Source: Reticulitermes lucifugus (taxonomy: Eukaryota > Arthropoda > Insecta > Blattodea > Rhinotermitidae). Taken from it: a DNA stretch of 30,280 nt. Below, piece after piece: positions 12,201 through 24,200 of the stretch (position 1 is its first letter; every line of letters starts with the position of its first letter). A model generated the notes under the pieces. It was not told the DNA's origin. It did not search any database and saw nothing but the letters and a program-made list of their open reading frames with translations. Location of the stretch: the NCBI GenBank assembly GCA_026260175.1, contig JAKCWW010002957.1, positions 1-30,280 on the forward strand. The letters are read 5' to 3'. The position numbers and the translations under genes are program-made.

Positions 12201-15200
12201 GGAAGTGAAAAGGCTGGAAGAGGAGGCGGCTGCACGAAAGCGGGAAGAAGCTGCAAGAAGGAAAGAAGAAGAGAAAAAACGCAAGGAAGAAGAAAAAGAA
12301 AAGAAGCGGAAAATTGAGGAGGAACGTAAACAGGAAGAAGAGGAGCGACAAAGGTTGGTTATGGTGTTTGTAGTTGGTGTTCAGAAAGTTATTAGATATC
12401 ATCTTCAGCTACAGGGTGTAAGCCATGTAGGCTTCTTCCATTTTCATGGTTGTTGGATCCTCCATCTTTTTTTTGGTCTTCCTACATTTCTTCCACCAGG
12501 TGGATAGTGTTCATACTCTAACTTGGGAATGTGTGTGTCATTCATTATTAATAAATGTTATGCCCACTGCTGCCTATTATCCACAATAATGTAATTTAAA
12601 TTGTATATGTTTAGTTATTTTCTAATTTGTTAATTTGTTTTATAATCATGTAATGAATATCCCACAACTAATCTAAAAAATTTTGTCTCTGCTGTCTAGT
12701 CTTCTTTCATGTTTCTTTGTACCGTCCAATTCTTACACCCATATAAAATTGGTGGTCCTGCCATTATCTTGTATAATTTCAACATTGTTTCCTTATTTAC
12801 TTGTTTTAAATGTTTGTTGAATAGTTCCACATATATCCTGAAACTTTCGTAGTTGATTGTACATATTGTTATTTATATGTGGTATGCTGCATCCCAAGTA
12901 GTTAAATTCTTGTATTTGTTCATTTACTTTGTTGTCAGTAAGTATTTTGGTTATGATATGATCGTTTTCTTGATATTCCATCACTTTTGTTATAGCAGTA
13001 CAAATTTTAAAATTGTAGTCCATAGAAATTGTATTTAATATATGTAATGCTGGTTGGAGGTCATCTTCTGATTTGGTAATTACTGCCTTGTCATCTGCAA
13101 ACAAAACAGTATCTAAGGTATTCTAAAAGGTTTTGACAATGGTATACGACATTGTGAACCATTTGTTTCTAGGACTTTGTCCATCGTCTTTAATGTGAAT
13201 CAAATATAAAATGTAAAAATATAAAAATATATAAAATCTAAAAATTCACTACGTTTTGGAAGATTGCTCTTCTTCCGAAACATAGTGAATTTTTACTTGC
13301 TGGAGTTTATTTCTAATAACTGCTATGAAAGCTTTGTAATAATCCAGAAAAGCAATTAGAGTTAGTAAGTTAAATTCCGTTTGTTTCTCAATTAATTGAT
13401 TAATAATGAAGTTGTAATCTGTACATGGCCACCCTTTTCTAAACCTGTTTGTGCCTTATGTAACATGCACTCAGATATTGTGCTTATTCCTCTGTGATTA
13501 TTGTTGTGTATATTTTTTTATCCAGAATTAAGCAAACTTATACCTGTGTAATTTTCACAATTCTATCTCCTGTCTTATAAACTGGAGCAATTTAAACAGT
13601 GTTTCATTCTGTTGGTACTTGTCCTTACATCCAGCAAATATTAATCAGATCTAAGAAGCATATCAGTAGCTTTTGGGAGGCACATTTAAGAACTTTCATA
13701 TACAAACCATCAGTTCCAGGCATCTTATTTTTAAAGCTTTTGAGCGCTTCTAGCAGTTCTTCCATATTTAGCTGTGATTTTGTTTTCGTGTGGGCCTGTC
13801 TGTAGTTGTTTAAAGTAATCTAGCCATGTGTTTTCTTTGATTGGATTGTATTGGAGTTAGTCCTTCTCTGTTCAGCTCTTTCAGCACCTTTAAACACTTT
13901 TCCGTGTATTCCATGTAAGACATCTTGTAAATGATTAACATATTGCTGCCAGCTTCTTGTAAGTATTCTAGCCTCTTGTCTTGACATGGCATTTAACCTC
14001 ATGTATTCTGCTCTATTTTTAGTTGTATTATGCTTATTTCTTTTCTTTAATGATTTGGGCAATTCATCATTCCAGATTCTGAGTTCTCATGTTGTTCCTT
14101 TTCCCTCTATTACCTGAAGCTTCAAACACAGCCACTGATGTAACAGTTGTTTCTTTATCTACATTTTGACTTCTGGTTTATGTATAAAAACATCCAGCCT
14201 TCTCTGATGTAGATATTTTGCAGTGTCTTCCTTTCGAAGGTGTAATTTGTTTCTTTAGCTTTATGTTATCCATTTGCTCTGAACTTGTGCCATCTGACTG
14301 GAATTGCTAGTTTTGAAATTACCAGTGAATGGTCAGATTCAATATCACTTGCTCTGTAAACTCTCATGTGAAGTACCATGTGCAAAAGTTTTGTGTTTGT
14401 CAGTACATTGTCTGTAGTTCTTGTTCTCCTTCTCCTTGCCTTCCATGTATATTTTTGAATATCTGTATGTTGCAAAAATGTGTTTGTTGTAGTTATTGGT
14501 TTTTTATAGTTATATAAAGTTATTAGGCTGTTTTTCTAAATTCTGGTATTTTACTGGAAGCCACTGTCTCCACCTTTAGAGCATAAACAATGCTTTCCAC
14601 CAAAACATGTAAGTTTTTTCTAGTAACACGTGACTGCAGACTACACTGCACATATGTAGCTGATGAAGTGTAAAATTGTACAATAATGGGTTTTATTATT
14701 TCATACTGGGCTGATAAAGTGTAAAATTGTAGAATAATGGGTTCTATTATTTCATACTGGACTGGAAAAGTGTATTTCAGTGGCATACACATATTTTCAA
14801 ACATGTTTGCAATTTTACTTACTTAATTTCCCTTGATGTTCATTATTACACAAAGAAAAGGAAATATTTGTATGTTTTGTGTACTTTATTTAATTAATCC
14901 TTCACACAGTCCTCAGTAGACCTTACTGAGTTCTCGCTTGTTGTGTGCCACCAGAGTCATCAGCATTTTGGATGTCTACAGCATCTAAGTTAATCATCCC
15001 TAGTCACATTTCTGTGTTGTCACTTCTTATCTAATGGCAGAGCTTAATACAAAACACTTTGCTCTTGTCAATTTATGTGTGTCCATTTTAAGTGTTATTT
15101 ATTTGCCTTGTTGCTACATACTGAATGGTCATGTTCAATGTAAGTTATCTGCTTCCAACACTGCTGTGTTTGTTATTTGTTCCATATTGTAAACCTGAAG

Positions 15201-18200
15201 AAAGTGGTATGTGCCTTTAGACAAAACATAGTGCTGCTGTTTGGTATAAGAGTGGGTTTTTACTCATTTCTGTGATCTAAGTAATTATGCTCATGAAAAT
15301 TGTCCACTTTTCCGCTTGGAGTCACAGCTGATAATGTCCTGTATGTGTGTATGTTTTGTGCTGCCACCCCAAGGCTCTGTAGAAAACCATTCACAGTGAA
15401 TTTTTGTATTTTCCCTTTATAGATATCAAAATAGTTATTCTATTTAGAGGTGATTTTATGTTCTGTACTGTGTATGGGACTGTGCATTACAGATAATTTA
15501 AAAATTTAAATGCCTTTCATGTGTGAGTATTGCATTCACAATTAAGCTTTTGAGTGACATCCTGAATGATTCTGATGACTGATTAGTGATGATCGTAGTG
15601 AAAGTAACTATAGTGATGGTGGCAGAAAAGCCCACATCATAGAAGAGGTGCATAGTATGCGCAAAGCAGAGAAGGATGTGAGAGTTTGCTGTGTACGGTG
15701 CAACATAAGCTGGCTTTGAAGCCTGTTATTCAAACAAATCTATCCTTCTGAGATTATCAAAAATGTTTTAGTACAATTACAGGATTATTTTTTTTACTGT
15801 ATTGCTTAATTTTTATTAGTACAAAATGCCATGGCTGTATAAATGAGTGTAGTCCTTTCCTTGAAGATACAGAAATGAGAGGACGACACTGCTGCAGACT
15901 GAATGCAGGGTCTGTACATAGCAGCTGATGCATCTTACATGAATGTGAGATTGACCTGCTTTGAGGTTTGAGCATACAGTAATGTGGATTTTGTGTAAAC
16001 AGGCTGCTAGCATGCTGTATGTAAGTGTAACAACACATTGCCATGAAGTTTGAAGTTACAGTAACATGATTTTCACATGAACTGGCTGCTGACATGCATT
16101 GTGTAAATGTGAGAGTGCAGTGGTATGAAGTTTGGAATTACATTAATGCAAATTTGTGGAAACACATGCTGTGAGCCTTGCAGTGAAGAAATTAAAGTGC
16201 AGTGTCTATAATCATATACTACACTCTTTGCCATATTGCATGCACAATGGGATCTTGACTGCTGAGATTTAAAAAAATGTGAAATTGTGGGGTATGTGTA
16301 CATTTAAGGAGTTTTGTAATGCAGTAAAAGCCATGATACCTGGCACAGAATGATTCAGAAATCTCCGACACCAGACATTGACTAAGAGGTCCACTGTGTA
16401 ACACTGTTCCATCAATTAGCAGCACCCAACACACATTCTGAGAGTTGGACCATTAATTATGGTGTCTTGTTGGTTTTTAGTAGAAAGTGTGGCAGGGAAA
16501 ACAGGGCAGGATATCAAGTGATAAATGGTTAGGTCTGGCCATGAGGTTGCTAGGTACACTAAGATACGTATTAGGTGTAAGGTTTTGATATCCAGAATAT
16601 CACAGTATCTGTTAACACTTTGATCCCATAGATGCTGGATATTGCAAGTTTTACTGTAGTACCATTTTCTCCCTTACAACAATCCCATTTTGGGAGGAAA
16701 AATGCATACTAACATTTGCTTGAACTGTATTATTCTCATCAATTTTACCTGATAAAAAAGACAAATAGTTGTCAATATTTTGCTGGCTTGCACAAGGGTA
16801 TAGTTCTATGTGGGCAGACATGTCTTCACTTTTTTCACTAACACTTAACCTGTTCTTTTCCATGTCACACAAATACAATTGATTGTGACTAGTGCAGCAT
16901 GGCATAACTTTTAAAGCACCAGGCATTAGACCTGCATCCCCTGCTGGCCTAAGTTACATCCCACCATTGTGATAGACTGTGTGTTTTAGTCCACAGTGGA
17001 CCAGCTACAGATACTGCTGCTGTGGCCCAGAAAGACGCAGTGAGCTTGGTAGGTTACATTGAAACTGAGGTGTTCTTGCATAAGCTAGTCAAAGACTGTG
17101 CAGAAAATATTTTCACTGTGACAAGAGTCCACCAGCTGTGTCAAACAGCATGAATTTTGGTAGGTCTGTAACCATCCTACCAGATTTCTTGGTATCTTAG
17201 ATGCTGCAGAGCTTATTTTCAATAATGTCTTATTTTCCAACTGATTCCCCTACCAGTAGCAGACTTATTTACCTGCATAATGCCAGTTGCACAGCATAGA
17301 CTCCAAGACATGTAGCAGCACCTCCCTGATATGCCATATATGGTGTCTTATCTGGAGACATTTTATTTCCCACCTGGTTTAGTTTTAGGGGCCACTTATC
17401 CTCCTGTCTGATTGGTAGGTTTGGGGACCCTTTCTCCAAAAATTAAAGTAGCCAGAACTTGGAACATTACCTTCATTCTGCCTGTATGTCTTATGCTGCT
17501 TAGACAGGGAGAATTTTACTTGAGCATTATGATTAAAGGTTAGAAGAAGAGGTGGCACGCAAAAAACAGCAACACGATGAGGAGGAGAGGAGGCTGGAAC
17601 AGCAGCGACGTCAGACTGAGGCGTTGCGTCGGCTACAGGAACAGCAACAACGGGCCAAAACTGCACCCTGGAGTCAGCAGACATCTGGAACTGGCAGCAG
17701 TCTTGTTGACATTCAGCGACAAGAGAAGGAAAAGAAGGAGGTACTGACTAGCTAGTTAGTTATGCAAATCTAGTGTATGAATCTTTTCTTTAGCAGCTGG
17801 CAAGTTATTCAACTGATAAAAGGTGTTATTAAATACTTATCTGCATTTGCAAAACCTGAAAGTTAATCTCTTTGCTCAGGAAATGCGCCCAGTTTCATGA
17901 AAGGGTTCACATTTTCACATTCTGTTTTTCTAAAGTACAGTAGAACCCAGATAAGAAGTCCTCGCATAAGAAGTTTTCCCCTGTAAGAAGTCTGATTTTT
18001 AAAGTCCCGAAATCCTATTGCTTTTATTAAGCTTCCCTCTTAATAATTCCCGCTTAAGGAGTCCCTAATCCTCTGGTCCCTTGAAAGACTTTTTAACAGT
18101 GTTCTACTGTATGTGTTTAGATACATGTTGACAGAGTTTTGAAAGTTGCCTGCAGTAAAATGCTGTTATGGCATTTGACAGGGGCCCTTGGAATTAACGT

Positions 18201-21200
18201 AATGAGAATAAGATCAATAAAATTTTGTAAGTTATGAATTTCATAACTTGTTGTTTCATTTCCTGTTTGGGTCATTTGTGCCAGAATTTGTTCAATGTCT
18301 GTTCAACTTTTCAGCAGCAGTGTTCACCTGCAAAAAGAACTAGGCTGAGGTGCTAGTGGCTCAGCTGTGTGTTTTTCAGTCTGCCTAACATAATTAACCC
18401 AATGTACTTTCAACAACTGACCAAAGTGATTATGCCACATATTCAAAATACTGTGGAAATCTGCAAGTAATCACCCTTTTTACGCTTGGTCAAATGAGTT
18501 ATAGTTTGGTGACCATCCTTAACTATATGTATGCCTCAATACAAGCCCCTTTTATTTGTGTTCTTACTGTTCATTTCAAGCTCATTAATTTTGTCTTTCA
18601 GACATTCCCTCCTTTTGTTTCTGAAGTATTTGCTAGTTTCTCTTCTTGCATTATTTGGCTTATCTTCATTAATTTTGCTGTTTACCTTGTTTCCTTTAAT
18701 CAGCAAATTGTGAACAGTCTTCATCAGAGCATGGTTTTTGCTACTTCAGTTTCTAATACCTTACCCTCTCATTGGCTGGAGTTTTGGTATTCTTCCTAAT
18801 ATTTTTCCAAACCCTGTTGATGTGTCCACTGCCATCTAAGTTCTATGAACCTCAGACCTGTTGAAGATTTTAACCTGATGCTACTCACAAACATCTACAT
18901 TATTTAGCTTTCTGAACTAGATCGCTCTGTATCAAACTTTTGCATTGCTCATTTACATGCCGATAGTCCCTAAATTTTATCACCACCACACCACATTTAG
19001 CTCCTCTGAGAGACCAGGCATCAAGTATACTTGAATGCCATCTCCTTTCTGTCAACATGCGATCAGTCTGATCCTCATCAAATGACATCCAGTTGTATTT
19101 AGGAATGTTTTGACATGGGAAAATTGTGCTGCTGACCTTAAAGTTTTGGGATGTCACAGAGTTCCTAGCTCTTGACATTATCAGTACTAGTTTCATGTAT
19201 ACTCTCATTTAAAATTTTTGGTTTTAAAATACCTTCTGTTCATGGTTTTGTATTGAAATTGCATAATAATTTTTTACTGTGGTGGTTATGGAGTTCTTTG
19301 AATATCTGCTCTAGCTCTTCATAGAAGCTGTCCTTTTTATCATTAGTTTTAACGTAGATTAGGAACATGCATATTCTAAGCAATGATATTACACCAGAAT
19401 AACTTCTCAGTATTATAGACAATGTCTGATTACTAACAAACACTCCCCTTACAGCTGAAAAAAAGCTAAATTGGTGATACCCATTTCCATTTCTGTGGAG
19501 AAATGTATAATACTCTGCTGGTTCAGTGCAAGCCTTGTCCCATCTGACTCTTGTACTCCCCATGAAATCTAACCTATACAGTGAAACCTGTCTATGTTGG
19601 CCACCTCTCATTTCATTCAAAGCTGCCCAATGTACACAGGTGGTCAACTTGTAGAAACTTAATGGAACCAAAGTATTTCCGTGTTAATATGGTACACATA
19701 CATTAACTGTATGGAAGAGAAACAATCTGTGTATTAAACACATTCTTTTATAAGATTATGTTATTTGAAATTTAGCAACAATAATTTCATTCATTTGATG
19801 ACAAATATTCATTAATTTTTTACTGTTGTATGGATATTTTAGCTGCAGCCTGCTGCGACTCAGTACTGTTGTACAGACAAAGATCACCTATGAACTCAGG
19901 TTGGTGGGCTGAGGAGTATGTATTTAATTGAGACACACATACTGGAAAGCTTCCTTGTGGCTAGGTACAGGTGTGATTTGTATTCACTACATCACTGTTG
20001 TCATTACTATCACTATTTTCACAATGTGAGTCTTGGTACTACTGTTCTTCCATTTCCTTGAAAATTTCTTCCAGAACTTCATATAGGGTGGAGGGCACTT
20101 GTTCATGTACAGTGAGGTCAGTATCATCACTTTCAATCTCATTGACTGACATTAAGTCCTGAACATCCAATGGAAGACAGCATGTCATGTAGTTTAGCCC
20201 CGTATCTTCCTCACATTCTTCGTTTTTTCTTGGTGTTCATTAAATCCCGCTCGTCAGAAGCACTTCACAATTTTTTCCTTTGAAATTTGTTGCCAAGAAC
20301 TACTTAACCATCGAATTGCATGTTATTAGTTTCTGCGATTGTGACAATGTACTTTAACATTTGCTGGCAATATTGCGATTTTACAGGTCGTATGATTCCC
20401 TGGTCTAAAGGTTGAACTTCAGATGTTAGGTTTGGTGGAAGAAATTTCACTGGTACTTTACTCATCACTATTGTCACAGAGTGACAGGTTGCGTTGTCAA
20501 CAAGCAGCAAGACTTCCGATTTTGTTCTTTTGTCATACAATTCAGATCTTCAAGCCATTCTTCAAAAATTGTCTGGGTTATGCATTCCTTTTTATTGGAA
20601 CACATGAGGATGTGCAGCATTACTGATGACTAGAGGCTGTAGCTTTTTGCCAGTGGCACTGTAACAGAAAAGAATGCTTAATCTTTCCTTGGATAGTTTC
20701 CCACCTTCAAATTTTTCCCCTCAAGCCTGTGCTTGGCATTTGTCAAGAAAACATTCCCATCTTCTCTGCATTAAATTAATTTGACAGTGGGTGTTTGTTA
20801 CCTGGTGCAGGTTTTCTTTCCGGTCTTCAACCACTTCCATGTCTACTCCTGCTGACTGACCAGATAGGGATCAAAAGTTAATGTTTTGTCATGTCCTGAA
20901 CGATTGAAGCCATCCATTGTTTGCCTGAAAATTTTCAACATGAGCCTCTGTGCAATTTCCCTGGCTTTTGTATGAAGCATTGGTTCAATAAGCGGGATAT
21001 TCATGCCATAATATTTTAGAAAAAATTGTTATGTTACAGCATTAACATTCTCATTTTCTGTTCTTCGTAGTTTTTGTTTCCTTTTTTTTTACTAAAGTTT
21101 TCTTCCCCAGCCCTCAGTATTGCACCCTTGTTTTTTGATTATGTTCCCAAGAGTGGATTTCACAACACCAAACTGCACAGCAATTGTTCGTTGACTAACA

Positions 21201-24200
21201 CCTTTATCAATTATGTCTAGCACTTCTTTTTTCTTCTCCATATTCAACTCATTTAACCTTTTTCACTTGGAGCCCATCTTACATTTTCACAGCTTTTTAA
21301 ATGTTATACATTAACAAGCACCTGACATTACAAAAGTGCACTATCTCTTGCATAAATGTACAGCTGAAGAGTGCAGACAGGTAGGTGAGATAGAGAGCAG
21401 GTGCAGTACAGTAAACCCTGTCAGTGAATAGGAATGGTATAGTTATGGGTCATTTCCACCAGGAAATTCCAATCTGTTGTCCATACTTGTGAAAAAAAAA
21501 AGATGGAGGTTGAGTGGGCAACAGGTAGTTCTGCTAATGAATGAGGATGTGGCCCATATACAGCATAACACAAAAACTGCGTATACAGATCTTTAGGTCG
21601 GCCAATGTACAGAGTTTGAACTTATACATAAAGCATACCACTAAACATGAAACTCTGGCCAAGATTGGAGATACGCAGGTGGCCAAGGTATGGAGTAATG
21701 ACCATGTATAATATCATAGAAATTTACTAGTTCTGTAAAAGTGTGTTCTACCTACAGCAGGTGACCAACTTACAAGAGTGGCCAACTTCACAGGTTTTAT
21801 TGTACTTCACTAATTCTCTTACGATTGTCTTCATTGATCCTGAACTGTAGAGATTTCTGGCATTCCATGTTCCAAATAGAATGTCCAATTCCTGTGATGT
21901 AAGTCATACCACAGAATCTGTCTTAAGTCTGTGGCCCTGTTTAACATTTTGTGCAATGGTGGTTTTTTTATGGTGAGGAGGAGTTTTTATCCCCTCATCA
22001 AAGCCTGAGGGGGAATACCCCTTATCAGCTTCTCCAGCATATTCACAGCTACCCTCCATATGTGCCTGTATGAATGTGCCGATATAGATGGCTGTTGTTA
22101 TCTTCAGTGTGAGATTCCATGTAGAGGTATGAACTTTATACCATGAACATATGTTGTTACAGCGAGAACAGCAGCAACTTCTTTTCCAACTTCAGCAGCA
22201 GCAGCTTCAGCAGTCACAGCTTCATCTGCAGTCCGCAGCAAATGAATCCTCTGGCAGTGGAAATAACAGTCGTGGCAGCAGTTCCTTACAGCTCAAATGG
22301 GCTGACCGGAAGTCCGCACCAGCTAACAAAGTCAAGTCTCTTGCTGAAATTCAGGCAGAGGAGCAAGAACAGTTAGCCAAGGTATGAAAGAAAATTTCCT
22401 CTAGACATTCGTAGTTTCTTGGCTCCTTTCTTTAGTCTTAGTGAGCCCAAAATTTGTTATGGCAAACAAGCATGTGACGGGGGTATCAAGTTGACTTCGC
22501 CATCTACTAGGGAGCTGCAATTTTGTTGCATTTCTGCGAAATAGTCCACTTTGTGTAGATGTGTTCGCTAAACACACTGCTTTGTGAAATGGCTGAAATT
22601 CTTTGTGGAAGTTCAGAAAAAAACCAGCAAAACACACTAAATGCTGAAAACTGGATTTGGAGTTGAAATGTGAAGCCATTTAAGGATTTATTCCCTTTAA
22701 AAAGGGCTGTATTTCTGAAGATGATGCTTTGTAATGGAGTAAGGTGGTATGGATGTGTTTCAAGTATGATTAAAGATAGGACTGCAAGGAAGTTTTTGAA
22801 TATAAAACTAATAAAAACACCCAAGAGGAGGACCCTGCTCAAGATGTGACCAACAAGGAAAGTATACAGACTGTAGAGGAGGTGCTCTGGGAAGACTAAC
22901 AGATCATTTAAGGGCTTCGTTGTAAGACATACACCATATGGTGGAAACATCTAAGGAGGAGGAAGAAGAAGAAGAAGAAGAAGAAGGAAAATAAATTATT
23001 TTAAGTTAAGGGGTGGAAGACTGGGTCCAGTGGCAAATTTATGTGAACAAGTTGATAATCCTTCGGCTGTGTAAAAGCAGGGACTTGAATAACTGTCAAT
23101 TGTGCCAGCAAGACCCCATGCCTGTGAATTAGGGTTTTAATTTTGCTGTGGCAGATTTCCTTTTGCTTTTCCAGCCATCCATCCTTTCTTTGGTTTGCCC
23201 CTCTGTGGACATACAGGGTCTTTTCATATTGAAGTTACTTCCATTTATATGTGAAGAGTGTCACCTATGCTCAGTATCTTAAGGAATGTGACACACCGTC
23301 AGTTGCAAAATTGGTTATGACATGGTGTCTCATATTATGCTGAGGTAAAGCCTTACTTATGGCAGCTGGTGATGGTTACAGCAACAGGAAAGGGAACGTG
23401 CTGAACGTGCACAACAACAAAAGGAAGTAGCTGTGCCTCCATCAACAGGTATCTGGGGTGCTGCCTCCCACTCTCTGTCCTGGGCCTCTTCAGGTTCCAA
23501 CACAGCCAATGTCTGGGGCAGTACAACGCCATCAACAACAGGTACTTTGTCAGTGGTATTACAGTGTTAAGGTTTTTGGTTAAATGAAGAAAATCTGTAA
23601 AACTAAGATTTCTGATTTTGTGGGTGGTTTATTCTACTGCATTTTAGTAATGTCAGAGTATTAAAATATTGAGACCTGTTGTGTTTGGGTGTGACCCTGG
23701 TCCTGTACTAAATGCCTTCAGTTAAAAACACCGGATTTAATATCTGAAGACTACACATAAACATTGCCAATATTATGCCAACTTTAAGTTTTTTGCTAGT
23801 TGTGAAGAGAGCAAATAATAACAATTATATTGTCAGTATTGTGCCTCCAGCATGGTTTGGTGTTTTTTCCGTTGCTAGAACTTGACATTGTATGCACTGA
23901 GAAACAGAGATGTAATTTTATTTTATACTGTTTGACACATGATTTAGATGGTTTCCCAAGATACTTAAGTTACAAATACATTTCTCATGTCACTGTCGAG
24001 AGTGAAATGATTCACTTTCTCTGTGCTTTTGTAGTGAAATGTTGCAAAATATGCTTACTAAGTTTATGTCTATTTGTCTGCACATAATAAGTCAAGTGTG
24101 AACAGATCTTCATGAAATTTGAGGTTAGGGAGTTTTACTCAATTTTGTTATCAAGTTCACATTTTAGTTACAACAAAATGACAGTAAGAGATATTTCATG

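Larger units (their letters stand above)
18485..22070 (-). pseudogene. LINE remnant B (endonuclease part), split by a Tigger element
   Basis: Antisense non-LTR retrotransposon. The upstream part (22070-21805) has a 5' leader and the endonuclease start [19 protein letters not shown] then MKTIVREL. The frame is cut at 21802 by the Tigger insertion and resumes at 19578 with [60 protein letters not shown], then IPKYNW and [16 protein letters not shown] (about 19040), and finally [20 protein letters not shown] (about 18640). It stops near 18485 before any reverse transcriptase. Families of this type continue with DTDHYLVVAKV and a full RT. Several stops and frameshifts show it is dead. It differs in sequence from LINE A. 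Losing the 3' half is unusual for LINE copies, which normally lose the 5' end. Confidence 0.85.

Noticed and set aside
13238-13295. Hammerhead ribozyme within the LINE A insert
   Set aside because: The outer stem is long and a GAAACA box is present, but neither strand has the CTGANGA core (the nearest match has CGGAAGA).
15541-15760. Possible piggyBac-like C-terminal Cys motif ([11 protein letters not shown]...ACYSNKS)
   Set aside because: The CxxC spacing is suggestive, but a stop and a frameshift separate the parts and no other piggyBac segment is visible nearby.
22507-22950. 147-codon minus-strand open frame
   Set aside because: Composition matches the background, no recognised domain, and it runs into the (GAA)n tract; it is probably retroelement tail or chance.
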